A stretch of 64,000 bases of DNA, from contig NC_091247.1 in NCBI RefSeq assembly GCF_042477335.2, positions 7,586,501-7,650,500 on the forward strand. The letters are read 5' to 3'. The stretch's first letter is position 1, and every line of letters starts with the position of its first letter. A model generated the notes under the pieces. It saw nothing but the letters and a program-made list of their open reading frames with translations, was not told the origin of the DNA and made no database searches. Shown in pieces: positions 41,491 through 54,812 of this stretch. Source of the DNA: Ovis canadensis. Lineage: Eukaryota; Chordata; Mammalia; Artiodactyla; Bovidae. The position numbers and the translations under genes were made by a program.

Positions 41491-44400
41491 CTACTGTGAG
41501 TCTTGGAGTTCCTTGGCTTTCTGAAGAACCTGGGAAACGTCTGTGATAGGGTAATCCTGTGTGGGGGAAAGGCCAACAGTAGTATGCCTCTGAAGTCAGC
41601 CTACCCTGCACCACCACAGTGGACCTGGCACCCTGCTGGACCCTGGGCTAAAGGCTGGGGACTACAGGATACCAGACACCTGCCGTCTGTCCAAACCCTG
41701 CAGGGAGCTATTGCTACACGCACTGCAGCACTGACTTAACCAACCCAACCAGTCACCCCAAAAGGTCTCAGCCCCTTCCCCAGGACCAAGACTACCTGCC
41801 TCACCACCCCCCACCTCCTGCCATTGAGCCCTGAGCTCCATGCACGAGCCTGGACCAGGGCCGGACACTGTCCATGCGTTCGCTCACTGGGTCACCTCAA
41901 CAGCCCCATGAGGGGTTATGCCAATTTGCCTGTTTTACAGATCGAGTCAGTGAAGTTACTGAATACCAACCCCAGGCCAGGCGTTGGCAAAGCAATTAAG
42001 GCTCAGAGAGGTTGCCACTGGGCTTAGGTGACGTGACTACCACAGGAGAACAAAGATGTGAGGCCAAAACTGACTCCTGAGCCCATGTTCTTAACCACTA
42101 AGGCCCCCATGTTTCTTCCCCAGGCCGACTGCCATTACCAATGGGCATTATTGCCACACACTGGGTAATAAGGCTGTGTCTCAGCTATGACGTACTTATG
42201 CAGAGTACGTGGTTCAGAAAAGCCAAGTCACTGGCCACACTACACTCAAGGTCAGTGGCAAAGCCGGAGTCAACCCAGATCTACCTCGGGGATCTGGACT
42301 CTCAAGCCCTGCTACCATTTCCTGATCCTGAGGCAGCCTGTCACAGCGGCTGGCATGGGGTGGCTGCCGGCTAAGTGTCTGCCTCTTGGCTAAAGACCGA
42401 GCGCGTCCCCCTGAACTCCATTACCTGCAGGAGTCTCATGTTTACGGTAAAGTCCCCTTCCAGCAACTGCTCCCGAATCAGTCTAGGAAAAACAAGCAAC
42501 AGAAAGCGCTGGGCCCCTCAACTACTCTGAGAGCAGGCCCATCGGGCCTCTTCCTGCTCCCGCCGCACCACCTGCAGCGAGTTTAGACTGATGCTCCCGA
42601 GAATCCCAGAGGCTCAGTCCAGCTTCTTGACAGCAGCCCCCCAGCCCAAAACCTTCCTACGGCCACACTCACATGAGCATGGCACAGCAGACCAGGAGGA
42701 GGAAGTCAAAGCGGTTGCTGTCGGCGAAGAGGGAGTCCCAGATCCGGATGACATCAGGCAGCAAGAACTCCTGGGACAGCAGCAGGGTCAGCCAGCGGAA
42801 GGCAAAGAACTGGGGCTTGATGTTCTGCTCTTGCTGGGGAGACAGAGGTGTGTGGTAGGTGCGAGAATGTGTGTTGGCTAGTGGCCACAGACCACCATGC
42901 AGCCCAGCAGGCGTGAATTCAGATTAAGCAGCAGGCTTGGTGTGAGGTCCAGGCACACCAAGGTGGGGATGGCACCAGAGAGCGTCGCTCCGTGAAACGG
43001 GCAACTGCTGCTTACTGCCAGCCAACGCTGCCAGATTGTCTGATTTTTTTTTGAGGGAAGCCAAAAAACCCAGGCTTTTTTAGATAAGCATTTTAGATTT
43101 ATAAATGATGGCTCAAATTCTTTTAATATACTACACAGATGGTCACTGTGGATTTATGGACAGAGAAACCATTATTGGGCACTTACTGTAAGCCCGGTCT
43201 TGTGCTTAATACGTTAAATATCTCACTTATTTACTCCATACAACAACCGCACAAGGCAATTATTCCCAATGGGAACGGGCCCTCTGGTTGGCCACAGTGG
43301 ATACTACTGACTGAAAAGCCTGATACAAAACAGCAAGCTATAATTCCACACTTGGTTAAAAAGAGATGTTTAGGTACATTTTCTCGTTCACAAAACTGTT
43401 CCTGTTTATAAACAAATATTCTTTTTACTGAGGAATTCCCTGAAATAAACATGAAATGTTACTCCCAATAATTTTTTTGGGGGGGGGGCCGCCTGGGTCT
43501 TAGGTGCAGGATGTGGGATCTAGTTCCTTGACCAGGGATTGAACCTGTGTCCCCTGCACTGGGAGCACAGGCTTAGCCACTGGACTACCAGGGAAATCCC
43601 TCCAATAATTTTCTAAATGAAGTTCACACTTCCTTTCTGGGAGGACTCCAACAGGCTGAACTCAAAGCATATGGTAAACTGTGTGCCAGGTAAACACCTA
43701 ACACTCAGGGCACCAACCCACCTCCTCTCATCCTCAGCCTGCCAGGCTCCAACCACCAGCTTCCCCACCTCCCCGCCGCACCTCAGCACCTGGGTCATGG
43801 CCCCCTGGCAGCAGCAGTCAGTTCTAATCCTCAGACTCAGGCCAGTCCCCACCCTGGGCTCAGGAGCCTGCTGTCCTCTCCCCCTTCCTATCTGCCCTAC
43901 CCTGCGTGGCCCTGGGGGTCCTCACCAGTTTCAGGTAGAGTTCCACGTCTTTATCCTTCAGGGTGGAGTACACCTTTTCCATCTTGTAGGTGATGCCACA
44001 CTGTGAGTCGTCAAGGCTCTTGATAAAGTTGTCCCGGATCTCAGCCATGAGGTTGGTGAAGCAGAAAAAGGTATCTGCCTCAGCATGCTCTGGGAGAGAC
44101 GGGCAGGGTCAGGGCAGCTGTGAGAGGACCAGCTGGCTTGCAACACACCCCACCTCTCAACTATGTGAGCGCTTACCCTCAGCTCTGAGCCTCCACCAAG
44201 TCAGCCCACCCTGGTCAGGCTGCGTCCCTCTGTACCTCCTCTGTCTGTGACCACTCTCCACACCCCACTCTCCAGTCCCAGACCAGACATAATTTTTTTA
44301 TTTTTGGCCATGCCAAACAGCTTGCGGGATCTTAGCTAGCGCGCTCCACAGTGAAAGCAAGGAGTCCTAGCCACTGGACCAACAGGGAATCCCCACCTCT

Positions 44401-47400
44401 TTTTTCTCACAACTCTGACAACACTGTACACTGACTTTGCAGTTGATTACCTGTTCTGCTGCTGACATTTTAAAAATCATTATTTAAATCCATTCTTTCA
44501 GCTTCCTTTCTATACAGGAAACAGAAATCTCCTCTACTCATCTCCTCTACCAGAAATTCAGTTACAAATATGAATAGATCAGTAACCGGGGGCGGGGGGG
44601 GCAGTTTCCCTGGGTGGTCCGGTGGCTAAGACTCCAGGCTCCCAACGCAGCGGGCCCAGGCCCAATTCCTGTTCGGGGAACTAGATCCACGCAACTAAGA
44701 GCTGTACAGCTGTATAAATATATATAAATATATATATTGTAAGAGATCAGTAAACACCTAACATTCTAGAAAGTTCAAGCCAGGAAAGATCTCAGACATG
44801 ATTCAGGCCAACCCCCTTATCTGACAGAGAGAATGGAGACCCCTGTTTTGGGGTGGGTGGAGTGGCACAAGAGCTTGATAGAGCCCATCAGTCCAGCGCC
44901 CTTGGTCCGTTTCTCCAGGAGGCAGCAGCAACGAACGTGAGCGGCCGGGAGCCCACCTGTTTACCTCTCCACTCGCTGTTGGGGTCGGTGGCAAAGGTGT
45001 AGTAGAGGGGCCCCACGATCTCGTTCATGCCCTGCACGTAAGCAATGCCGGGGTTGAGCTTGGCATAGATGAACAGGATCCGCTCCACCACCTCCCAGTG
45101 GGCCTCACAGCCGTTGGGCAGCACCACGTACTCGTTCATGGAGGGCGCCGAGTTCTTCTGTGGGGAGCTCATCTAGGGGACAAGGGCAGGGGCTCGGTAA
45201 GAAGGTGGGGGACGTGACAGACAACGAGCCGAAACTGACTTCCATCTCATGGGCAACCCAGGGATGTGTCCAACGCCACTGGGAAGGAGCAGATAAATCC
45301 ACAATGGGCAACATTCCGCAAGCCAGAGGGACTGAAATCTAATAATTTAGTGATAAAAGTCAGAATGGTGCTTACCTCTGAGAAAAGGGGTACCGACTGG
45401 AGAAGGGCATGAAAGAACTTCCTGGATGATGGAAGTGTTCCATGTCCTGATCTGGCTGACAGTTAATGTAGGTTTATACATGAGGAAACGTTCGTCTAAT
45501 TGTATACCTAAGGTTTGTGCTTTTCTTGTATGTAAGTTATAGTTCAATTCAAAATATGTCAAAAAAAATAGACAACAGGTAAAGATTCTTGAAGTCAAAT
45601 GCTGTGGGGGGTTGGGGGAGTGGAGGCCTGCTCCAGCTGAAGTGACTAAAGAAACTCAACGTTCCAGCGCAACGCATAAACCCTAACTTGGTGCTGGTAA
45701 GAATTCAAAATGACAAAAACATTCTTGGTACAGGGAATTCCCTGGCAGTCCACTGGACAAGACTCCTTACTTTCACTGCTGTGGGCTCAGGTTCAATTCC
45801 TGGTCAAGGAACTAAGATCCCACAAGCTATACAGGGTGGCAAAAAAAAAAAAAAATTATTGACACAACTAGAGGACACCCGAACCAGGATTGGATGTGAG
45901 CTGTTATTACGGATTACGGGTGACAGATGTGACAGTGGTGAGGAGGAGGATGTCCTGATTCTCAGGGGACGCCTGCTGAAGGACTGAGGGGTTAAGGGGT
46001 CAGGACATCTGCAAATTTACTCTCTATGTAACACACACATAAACACGGCAAAAGGTTAACAACTGGTGAATTTAGGTGGAAAGTATGAGGGTGCGTGCTG
46101 TACTCTTCTTTCAACTTTTCTGAATATTTCAAAATCTTCATAAGAAAAAGTTGGGAAATGAATGAAGAGATGATTTCGGTAAAAACTCACACAATAGAGC
46201 AGAAGACCCCAATGTCAGGATCCCTTGGGAGTTTTGTAAAAGTTCAAGTGCCTGCGGTTACCTGTATGAAGGTCACAGGCACAGCCCCACAAGGTCAGAG
46301 TATAATGCTGTCCTGGAAGCCCAGGGTTTTGAGAACATTAAGCGTCCTTTTCCATGATATATACACATCTATACACATACACCTGTGTACATGTGCACAC
46401 ACTAAGACGCATATATCACTAACATTTACCAAGAGGGTTTTATGGGCAAGACAAAGCCCTACAAGCCTTCCTGCTTAATGCCCAAAGCAGCCGAGAAGAT
46501 TCTTTCCACATTAGTTTCAAGATGAGGAAACAGGTTCAGAAACGCTAGGCCACTCATCAGACATCTCGCACTAAGTGGCGGCACTGGACTTGGACCCAGG
46601 CTGGCTCTAGAACCCGCGGCCCAGGCCTCAGAGAGTGCCAACTGCTTTCCAAGACTCTGCACAGCCACGACCCTCAGTTCACCCTCTTGGAAATTTAAAA
46701 GCCAGACAGGGTGGAAATGATCATGCCCAGTATACAGAAGAAGAAACAAAGGCCCAGGAAGGCAAGTCTGGTGTTCCTTGCTCAGCGTCAGTCAGCTCTA
46801 ACTCAAACCGCCCAGCCCCTGGACCCAGAGGCCTAGGGATGGAGCTTGTGGTCTGGTTCTCCCACCAGGACTGGGTCCAAACCTAAACTCAATTCTCAGC
46901 CACCAATTATTGTAGTGAAAGGAATGATAGAAGCCAGGTCCTCATCTTTCCAGGAAGATGGAACATCAGCAGCCAAGCAGGACGACCACCAACTCAGGCA
47001 GCTACGGGGTCATTAAGCCAAGCGTCTGGCACCTCCTGAGGCACCTTGCTCTGCTGTGGGCAGGTGGAACCAGGGGATCAGCCAGAACTTCCCAGTCACT
47101 CCCGGGAGGAAAGATGGCTGGTCTCCAGGAAACAAAGCCCTGATTGGTCATTCCACCGGGTGGGGGCAGGGGGCGGGCAAGTGGAGCTGCTACAGTACCT
47201 GTCTGTAGCTTGCTGGGAGTTACAGAGGATTCTTCCATTGCTGGAGGACAGTGAAAAATTTTTAGAAATAAGTCAAAGCTCCAGGTATGAAAGCAGTAGG
47301 CGTTAAGGAATAAGACAGTACACCTTTTGGAAATAAGCAGCTTCTCAGAATCACCTAAGTCTGCTCGAAGCCTGAGGTTCCAACACGCAGAATAACTTGG

Positions 47401-50400
47401 CCAGCACGAACCCTTCCTTTCTCTGAGGTCTCTCCCTTTCCACCCCAGGCCCTGCCCCTACCAACCACAGCACCAGAAGGCCTCTCCACCTCCATTACCG
47501 CCTCTCCCATCAACATCCTCACAGTGTCCACAGCAATCTTTGGCAAAGACAGTATTATATCCTTGCTCCAGGAATGCTGCAGCGGTCCCCAGCCCTCAGG
47601 ACAAAGGCCCGTGTGGCCTCACCATCACTCACTTCTCCAGCATCCTCTGGCCACCCTTCCCTTGCCCTTTCCCCTACCCAGCTCAGGTTGGACTCCTCCT
47701 TCCCTTGAACACACCCCACTCCCTCCACACATGCCCTCCTCTCCCCTGGAAGGCCCTTTCCTCTTCATCCTTTGAGCCTCAGGTTAAATGTCACTTCCTC
47801 AGCAAAGTCCTCCCTGATGCCCAGACCAGGTCAGGCCCCTGCCCATCACTGTATCCACGGCACTTCACCACACTTGCAGTTCCTTTTCTAAGTACTGCCT
47901 CCACCACAGACCAGAAGTGTGGCCCCTTCACTGCGCAGCAGGGCACCCCCCACCCCCAGGCACTGTGACACCAGCCTTCGAATCTGATTTTCAGAAAAGA
48001 GCTCGGAGGGGGATGGGGCAGGACCAAGGCTGCTCTGGGTAACGGTCAGGGCAGATGGTCAGGGGCCCAATGGCCTGTGGCCACTATCCCAAGGAAGCAG
48101 GAAGGAAAAGGCTGTCATGCGGAGCCCCTGAGGCCCTCAGGTTGCCTCTCACATTTGTGACGCCGCTCCGGTTCCGAGCCACCGTCTGGGATTTCAGGGT
48201 CGTCTGCTCCACCCGCTTACGAAGGGTCTCGAATTCGTTCTGAGGATCCAGGATGAGGAGGCAGGGGTACTCAGTAGCCCTCTGGAAGAAGGATATGTCT
48301 GGACATAACCTCCTGCAAGGGGAAACAGGAGAGGACTGTTTCTCGGCCAGAGGGTTTGAGGTGTCTCCTCGGCCCTTTGCTGCCAGGTGTCCCAGCCTCT
48401 CCAAAGCCTTCTGTGTGAGTTTAAGTTAGGAGCATTTTATTTCAAAAGCAATGTAGTCACCGTATGTGTGTACATACCCAAATATCGTACGTATGCTTAC
48501 AAACAGATACACACACACATATTTTTAAGTGTCCTTAGAATCTCACAGTCTAACTCTTCTCTTAAACCACGAACAGCTTTTCATGTCAAAAAGATAATAT
48601 GTACAAGAGCATGAACTGTTTGTATTGTGGCTAAAGATGGTAACAAAGGTTTCATTAAGTTATAAATTGTACAATACCACACAGCTGGGGAGATAAACAA
48701 TCAAGTGGGGAGACGGTCTCTAGAATGTGAAAGTTTTTAAAGTGTATGTATCGCAGCATGCACGCAGACTTCTCAGCTGAAGCTCTCTGCAAACTCGCCC
48801 TCCAGGAACACTGAACAACGCGCTACAATCACTACCAGGCTAAGAACCTGTCTGCCCAGATCTGGGTTCAAGACACGGTTCCTTCTTAAAACAGGGCGAT
48901 GAAACACCTCGTGAGTAGAGGCTCCCCAACACCAGCCTGAGAAGGAAGGAGGCAAGAGACCCACTGTCCCTCCTGGCTGAGCAACCTGGGCTGGGGTCCC
49001 ACGGGGGCTGTCTGGTGGGGTCGGGGGGAGGGGCGGGCCTGGGCACAGTGAGCACAGGGGAGGAGCAGCCCTGGGTGGCGAAGGGCTGGTAACACAGCTG
49101 ACAAGCAGCAGGGGCGGAGAGGGAGGCAGGCGGACAGATTCTAGAACCCAAGCTCTGACCACTGCGCCACTGCAGACAGGCCCTCAGCTCCTCACCCAGC
49201 CACGTGGCAGAGTCGCCTGCTGCTGTGCCCCACAGGCCGGCACAGCCCGCTGCCCACACTTCCCCACCAAGAGGAACAGCGCGCGCACGGTATAGCTCAC
49301 AATCGCTTTCTGACCCTGTCACTCCTCTGCTTAAACCCTTTGGGAGATTGCCCCATGTCCCTGGGATTGAGTCCAAGGTCTGACCCCACCTGCCTCCGGT
49401 GGGGCCTCAGGCACACTGGCCTTCGCACCGCTCCTTGGATGGCCCAGCTCTGAAGGCACTCAGGGCCTCCCCTGGGAGGCACCACAGCCCTCCCTTCCCC
49501 CAACCCCCCAGGCTCCTCAGAATCTCAGCTGCTTCCTCAGGCGAGACGTCCAGCTGCCCTGAAGCATCCTGAACTCTGCCTTCTGAGCAGTCACCACAAG
49601 TGCGAGTGACACGGAAGACCCATTTTGTTGAACATCTTGTCTTCACATCTTCCCCCTCAGCTTCCAAGTTCCTTAAGGAGGGAGACCCTGTCTGTCTAGT
49701 CCATGCTCAACGCCCCAGCCTGGCACTGAGCCTTCACATAGGAGAGCCTAAGAATTTGTTAAAAGAAGGAGCAGATGAATCCACAGGTGCCTGGGCTACA
49801 AGTGACACCAAGGCAGGGAGAGAGGGGAGCTGGGCACTCAGGCCAGCACCCCGTACCCCTGCACCTCGCCAGGCTTGCTGTTCCTATGGCCTGGACTCAG
49901 CTACAGGGACAACTCCCCGGCAGTTCCTCAGACACCTCCCTGTGGGGCTGGGCTGGGCTGGGCAAGGGCAGAAGCGGCGGAAAACCCCCAGAAGCCCCAG
50001 GGCCGGCTCCCTGCCCCAGCGCCCTGCTCACCGGACATCTTTGTCGATCTGCAGCAGCACCTCGTTGTCCCTGAAGTACGTGTTCCACCGGCTGTCAGGG
50101 TTGGGGTTCAGAGGCTGTGGGGGAAAATGAGCCACGCTGTCCTCGGCCGGCTAGGACCCCAGGGGCAGACCCCAGTCTCAGGGGCCTGAGCAGTAGCCCC
50201 GAACCAGCATTCCCAGCAGAGACACAGCTACGGCTGAGACGGCCTGCCAGACAGTCGAGCGGCAGCACAGGCCCTTCCGCGGCCTCCCAAACCTCCATCC
50301 TCATCCACACCCCGCAGCCAAGCCCCGAGGTCGGCTCTGAGCACTTCCCTGCTGGGCAGGGACTCTACCCTTCCCTGTCTACAGCTCCAGAACGCTGCAT

Positions 50401-53400
50401 ATAACAGGTGCTCACTAAATACTTGCTGAATAAATGAATATTGCATCGCTAGGTCTCTCTGAATCTAAGTCATCAATACTCTGAGTTGCCAATTCCAGTC
50501 TTTGGAGGATCAGGCTGGGTCCAATCCATCTCCATTTCCCGACTGGAGGGAGGAGTTGGGTATTTGCAGATAGAACAAGGCTTCCTCTGGGCTGCAGAAA
50601 CACAGTTTACCCTCACCCCAGCCCTGCTCTGACTCCCTTCAACTACAGTATCACAGAAGCTTCCTGGAGGAAGGGGGCTGAGGAGCCAATGTGCGCAGGA
50701 CTAGGCTCAGCGCTGCACACACAGCACTCCTGGATCTCAGTCATCGCTTGTGGTCCTGACTGGGCCTGGAGCCTGGGGAGACCATGGAGACTCAACAGCC
50801 TTTGGCAGCTGAGATGCCAAACGCAGAAACGAGGTGCTGGGGTCAGGGGTAGTGGGGGGCGGTAAAAGGGAGTAGGATCAGCAGCACCTGGCCTCTGGGC
50901 TGAGGGACCTCGCCCACCCCAAAGCCCACACCTCTCCCCTACCCCACTCTGTGGCCTCGGTCCTCACTGCAGCCCCCTACTCACATGGTCCTCAAAGGTC
51001 ACATCCTCCCTGGACACACCCATGTTGGCCTTGGCGATGCCAGGCTGGATGATCATTTCCCTCAGGAACTGAGAATATAGCTCCCTGGAGGAGAGGAGGG
51101 GAGAGAGGGATGAGCCCGAAGACTGCAGAAACAGGAAGTGGGTTGGACTCACACCACTTGCTCTGCCCAATACAAAGGCCCTCCCGCCATCCTCCTGTGT
51201 CAGGGTGTCACCTCTGCTTGGCCAGGATGGAGGTCCATGAGGCTCTCTCCAAGGGGAGGTAGTTCAAGAGAATCTGCACACACAGAGAGAAAAGCAAAGC
51301 TCTGGCGACTCCCCCAGCCCAACCCCAGAAGGAGACGGAGGCTGACAGGCCTCAAGGAAAACGCCTGATAAAGCCCAGAGAAGGCAGGACGGGCTAGGTA
51401 AAACGCAGGAACGCAGGCACGGGCTGGGGGTAGCCTCCCCTCTTCTCCCCACTGGTTTCCTCGTCCTTTATCCTAAAGCAGCCCTTTCTACTGAGTTCCC
51501 TCCCACAGACTCTCCCAAATGATGATAAAACCTTGTGCTCAAAGGAGTTGGAAAGCAGGACACTGGGCTTCTGCTCCCACCTCAGCAAAAAGCTTTAAGC
51601 AAAGCATAGCCTTTTATTGTCCCAATCAGCATCGCTGAGCTGTCTGGACCAGGAAGCAGAGAGCTTTGCGGGCATTACACAGCATTCCATCCCCAGGGGG
51701 ATCCCCGAGGGGATGCCAAGAGAAACAGAAAACCCAGAACCTCCCAGAAAAGCTTCCTGGGACAAGCAAGGAAACGCAGAAAATAGAAAGAAGGGGCCAG
51801 GGGTGGGGTCAGCCCATGCAGGAACCCAGGGACTCTCAGCAGAGCAGAAGCCCCACCCCCGGCACACCCACCTTCCAGCAGAGGCATCGCAGTCCGCCCT
51901 CACAGGGGATGCCTGTGGACACAGCAGGCAAAGGTCACGCCCCTGCAGAGTCCCAGAACCCCCCAGCCCTCCACCTCAGAGCTAGTCGGCAGGGAGTGGA
52001 GTGGGCAAGAAGTACTTCTTCAAGAATCGTTCTCTGCCAGAAAGACTGCTAGACGATGCTAATCCTATGTCTACTCTCTCTGTGACCCCCGTCTGGAATG
52101 TTCTTTGGAGGATGACAGCTTCTGATCTTTGATATTTCTTCCTCAGAGCACCCTTGACCAACCACACCACCTCTTCCCAAATAAAGTCAGGGACCTTGAC
52201 ATAAACAATAATGGCTCCATCACATCTCTTTCATGGCATCCCTCGCAAATGGGAATGTATAATTTGTATATTTATTTAACATCTGTAACCCCTAATACTG
52301 GGGAAAGCCCTAGAAAGATGAAGACCAAATCTCACTGTTTCGCTACATAGCCCAGGGCAGGTATTCTGTAAGCATCTGTGGAATATAAACTAAGCTCTGA
52401 ATGCTCAGTGTTTTGTTTTACAGACTTAAAATTTCACTTAATCTTTACTATAGCCCTAGTAAGTAACAAAGATCAGCATCACTGTCCCCATCTTACAGAT
52501 AAAGAAACTTGTCTATAAAAACAGAGCAATCAAGGACTCCAGCACAGGTCTGACTCTAGAACCCAGCTTGTAACCATTGCCATAGACTGCCTCCCCCGGG
52601 GCCTGACAGATGCTTTAGCTCAGCACAGATCCCAGAAACCCCTCAAGATCTTCAGGGCCTAAATATCACTCCTGAACCGGAAGATGAGCTTCTCCTGAAA
52701 TACTGTTGGGATGCTCGCTAAAGCAGCTGTTGCTACAGTCTCCCTAGTACCGTGAACAGCAGCTAGAATCCTCACCTCAGAATCTGCATGGGGATGCCGG
52801 GGGCAACTCAAGCGTCCTTGCTGACAAAGTTACAAAGGCAGAGCAGTCACAAGAAGCTACCAGAACACCCTGGGGTATTTTTAAAGACATGCAAGAGTCT
52901 CTGTGCTGAAAAGTTACCCAGACTAGGGAGGGCAAAGTCAAAAACTGCTGGGGTTCAGCTCCTTAAAGTGAGTGACTCAAGGCTGGAATTTTACCATGAA
53001 CCAAAGTTCACTGTTGCCTGAGTTGGCTTTGATCCTAAGCCACGGAGAGAACCAGGAACCGCTCCGTAGCTAACCAAATTCTACAACACAGGAAGCCTGC
53101 TGAGGAATGAGAAAAGACCTTTCTTCTGTTCAAGAAGTCTCCCCCCTGCCCTCCAGTTACTCCCAGGAAGCAATCAGCATCGCTTATGGGCCAATGAGCA
53201 CCAGGTCTGTGTGTGCATGTGTGCGCACTTAGACACTAAAGTCATGTCCAACTCTGCAACTCAATAGACTGCAGCCCGCCAGGCTCTTCTGTCCATGTGA
53301 TTCTCCAGGCATGGATACTGGGTTGCTATTTCCTCCTCCAGGGCATCTTTCCAACCCAGGGATCAAACTCGCGTCTCCTGCACTGCAGGCGAATTCTTTA

Positions 53401-54736
53401 CCACTGAGCCACTAGGGAAGCCCAGTCTAAGGCCTACACGCATGCTAACCGAGGGCACCACTGCTCTGAGATCCAAGCCGGGGGCATCCCTGGTTATTCA
53501 GCTCCACAAAATCTGAAGAAGTTCCCAAAAGGCAGGCTGGTCCCCAAAACTGGTCAGGTGTGGCCTTGGCTTGCTGCCCCTCCATCTTTGTCACAAGGCT
53601 GCTCCAGGAAAACCCTGAAAATGGAGAGTTGCCTCTTACCACTAAAACTGAGTTCCCGAAGCTTTTCCAAGGCAATCATGGGCTCCTTCAGGACATCCTG
53701 GAAATCTGCAATCCTAGAAGGAGGGAGACAGAGGCAAATGACCCACAAACCCCAAGATGACAGGCTTAGTGACCCCTCCTAAAGCCCACAGCTCCCTTAC
53801 ATCTCCAGTCTCCAACTTGTTCCTCCCTATCCCTCAGGACACAAAGATGCAAAACACAGGCAAAACCCTGGCTAAAGCGCAGCTTTGAAGAACTACAGAT
53901 TACTTTTTCCTCTTAAATCCAGAAATCTATAGGATACTCTTGCCTGAAGGTTCTCAAATGAACACCATGAAATCAGACACATTCTAACACTTACTGAGCC
54001 GGCATTTACTGGCCACTTCCTGCTGGCCAGGTCCAAACCACACTGTCTCTATCTGAATTCCAAAAACCCTTAGAATCAGGAGTAATCTGATCTGTGGACA
54101 AGGACCTGTGTAATCTGCACCCAGCATCCCAAGCTCAAAAATAAAACCATTAGAAGACCTCTGGACCTGCGGGCAGGCAAGGACAAAAGGTTTAAAAACT
54201 GGAGGAAAACTGAAGAATGAGCAAAATTAGCCAACGCTGCAGGATTTGGCCCCGGGGATGGGGGTGGGGGGAACAGACTGGAGAATCTAGGTTTTCTAGC
54301 ATTTCTAGTAAGAAAAGGGTACGTGAAAGGGGAAGATTTGGATAGAGGAGGTTACTGGGGCCAAGGGTTAACAAGGGGGGAGAAAGAGGGTGGGGGGTGC
54401 ATCGGGATCGGGCATCAAGGCCCTAGAAAAGGAAGACACCAGGGGGAAAGGATCCAGGGTGCGGGGGAGAGAGAGAGAAGGGGCAACACCGAGGGGCAGA
54501 AGAGATGTCCCCGTTCCGTGGTCCCCCTCAGGCCCACAGCAAAGAGGCTGAAAAGTGGGCGCCCAAAACCTTCAGCCCGCGGAGGGGTGGGGGGGGCGGC
54601 GAGGGGGGGAAGTCCCGATTCCTAGCCACATTCGCTGCCACCCCCCACCCCCGCAGGTCAAAAGGGACAGCATGGAGCAGTGGCCTGGCTGGTCGGCCCT
54701 GGTGGCTCCTCACCGGCTCTTGTGCAGACTCGACAT
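41491..54736 (-). CDS. TBC1D13: TBC1 domain family member 13 (12 coding exons)
   Basis: Rab GTPase-activating protein; human TBC1D13 acts on Rab35 and is linked to GLUT4 trafficking. Minus-strand exons: 54736..54714, 53713..53643, 51912..51872, 51273..51212, 51084..50985, 50114..50032, 48312..48153, 45172..44965, 44089..43926, 42833..42673, 42482..42425, 41556..41491; 1197 nt, 398 residues plus stop (human about 400). Both TBC catalytic fingers are present: the arginine finger IDKDVRR (I122, D125, R128) and the glutamine finger YVQ (225-227, in GIAYVQGMNEIVGP). The N terminus is MSSLHKSR and the C terminus ends KAKELQDSQ. All introns are GT-AG. The protein should be an active GAP; I saw no break. 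Confidence 0.95.
42673..42833 (-). CDS. TBC1D13: TBC1D13 coding exon 10
   Basis: Encodes QEQNIKPQFFAFRWLTLLLS through DSLFADSNRFDFLLLVCCAM. This is the C-terminal TBC lobe, with the conserved FRWLTLLLSQEF block. The next exon begins with Ile where I recall Met in human. Confidence 0.92.
43472..43602 (-). mobile_element. tRNA-Glu-derived SINE
   Basis: TBC1D13 intron 9. Antisense CHR-type copy beginning next to a T7G10 run and ending GGACTACCAGGGAAATCCC. Confidence 0.8.
44290..44396 (-). mobile_element. tRNA-Glu-derived SINE
   Basis: TBC1D13 intron 8. Antisense copy with TTTTTGGCCATGCC at the left and CCACTGGACCAACAGGGAAT at the right. Confidence 0.75.
44603..44735 (+). mobile_element. tRNA-Glu-derived SINE
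   Basis: TBC1D13 intron 8. Sense copy from TTTCCCTGGGTGGTCCGGTG to a TATA-rich tail after CAACTAAGAGC. Confidence 0.75.
44965..45172 (-). CDS. TBC1D13: TBC1D13 coding exon 8, glutamine finger
   Basis: Encodes MSSPQKNSAPSMNEYVVLPN and continues through GIAYVQGMNEIVGPLYYTF. Q227 is the catalytic glutamine. The SAPSMNEY linker is one residue shorter than the human sequence I remember. Confidence 0.93.
45340..45575 (+). mobile_element. Old L1-like 3' end
   Basis: TBC1D13 intron 7. AT-rich sequence ending with a TTGTATGTAAGTTATAGTTC motif and an A8 tract, typical of old L1 3' ends. Low-confidence family call. Confidence 0.45.
45733..45857 (+). mobile_element. tRNA-Glu-derived SINE
   Basis: TBC1D13 intron 7. 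Sense copy AATTCCCTGGCAGTCCACTG to a pure A15 tail, so relatively young-looking at its 3' end. Confidence 0.8.
47600..47830 (-). mobile_element. L2-like 3' end
   Basis: TBC1D13 intron 7. TTAAATGTCACTTCCTCAGC followed by AAAGTCCTCCCTGATGCCC is a typical antisense L2 3' terminal motif. Limits are uncertain. Confidence 0.5.
48153..48312 (-). CDS. TBC1D13: TBC1D13 coding exon 7
   Basis: Encodes RRLCPDISFFQRATEYPCLL and then the linker through NRSGVTN. Canonical splice sites. Confidence 0.92.
50032..50114 (-). CDS. TBC1D13: TBC1D13 coding exon 6, arginine finger
   Basis: Encodes PLNPNPDSRWNTYFRDNEVL through IDKDV. The split arginine codon CG|G joins the next exon, which supplies the catalytic R128 of the IxxDxxR motif. 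Confidence 0.92.
53212..53427 (-). mobile_element. Bov-tA SINE
   Basis: TBC1D13 intron 2. Antisense full-length copy ending GAGCCACTAGGGAAGCCC. Confidence 0.85.
54714..54736 (-). CDS. TBC1D13: TBC1D13 first coding exon
   Basis: 23 coding bases, MSSLHKS plus two bases of Arg, then donor GTGAGG. An ETS-like CCGGAAGT lies just before the ATG on the coding strand. Confidence 0.9.
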
Positions 54737-54758
54737 GGTGTTGACTTCCGGATCTCCC

Positions 54759-54812
54759 CCCCGCTGCCGCCGCCTCCTCCTCCTCCTCCTCCGCCGCCGC
54801 CGCCACCGCCCC
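54759..54812 (-). repeat. TBC1D13: (GGC)n(GGA)n triplet tract in 5' UTR
   Basis: Plus strand reads CCGCCGCC, then six CTC-type triplets, then CCGCCGCCGCC. On the sense transcript this is an uninterrupted G-rich triplet tract starting about 20 nt upstream of the start codon. Confidence 0.9.
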
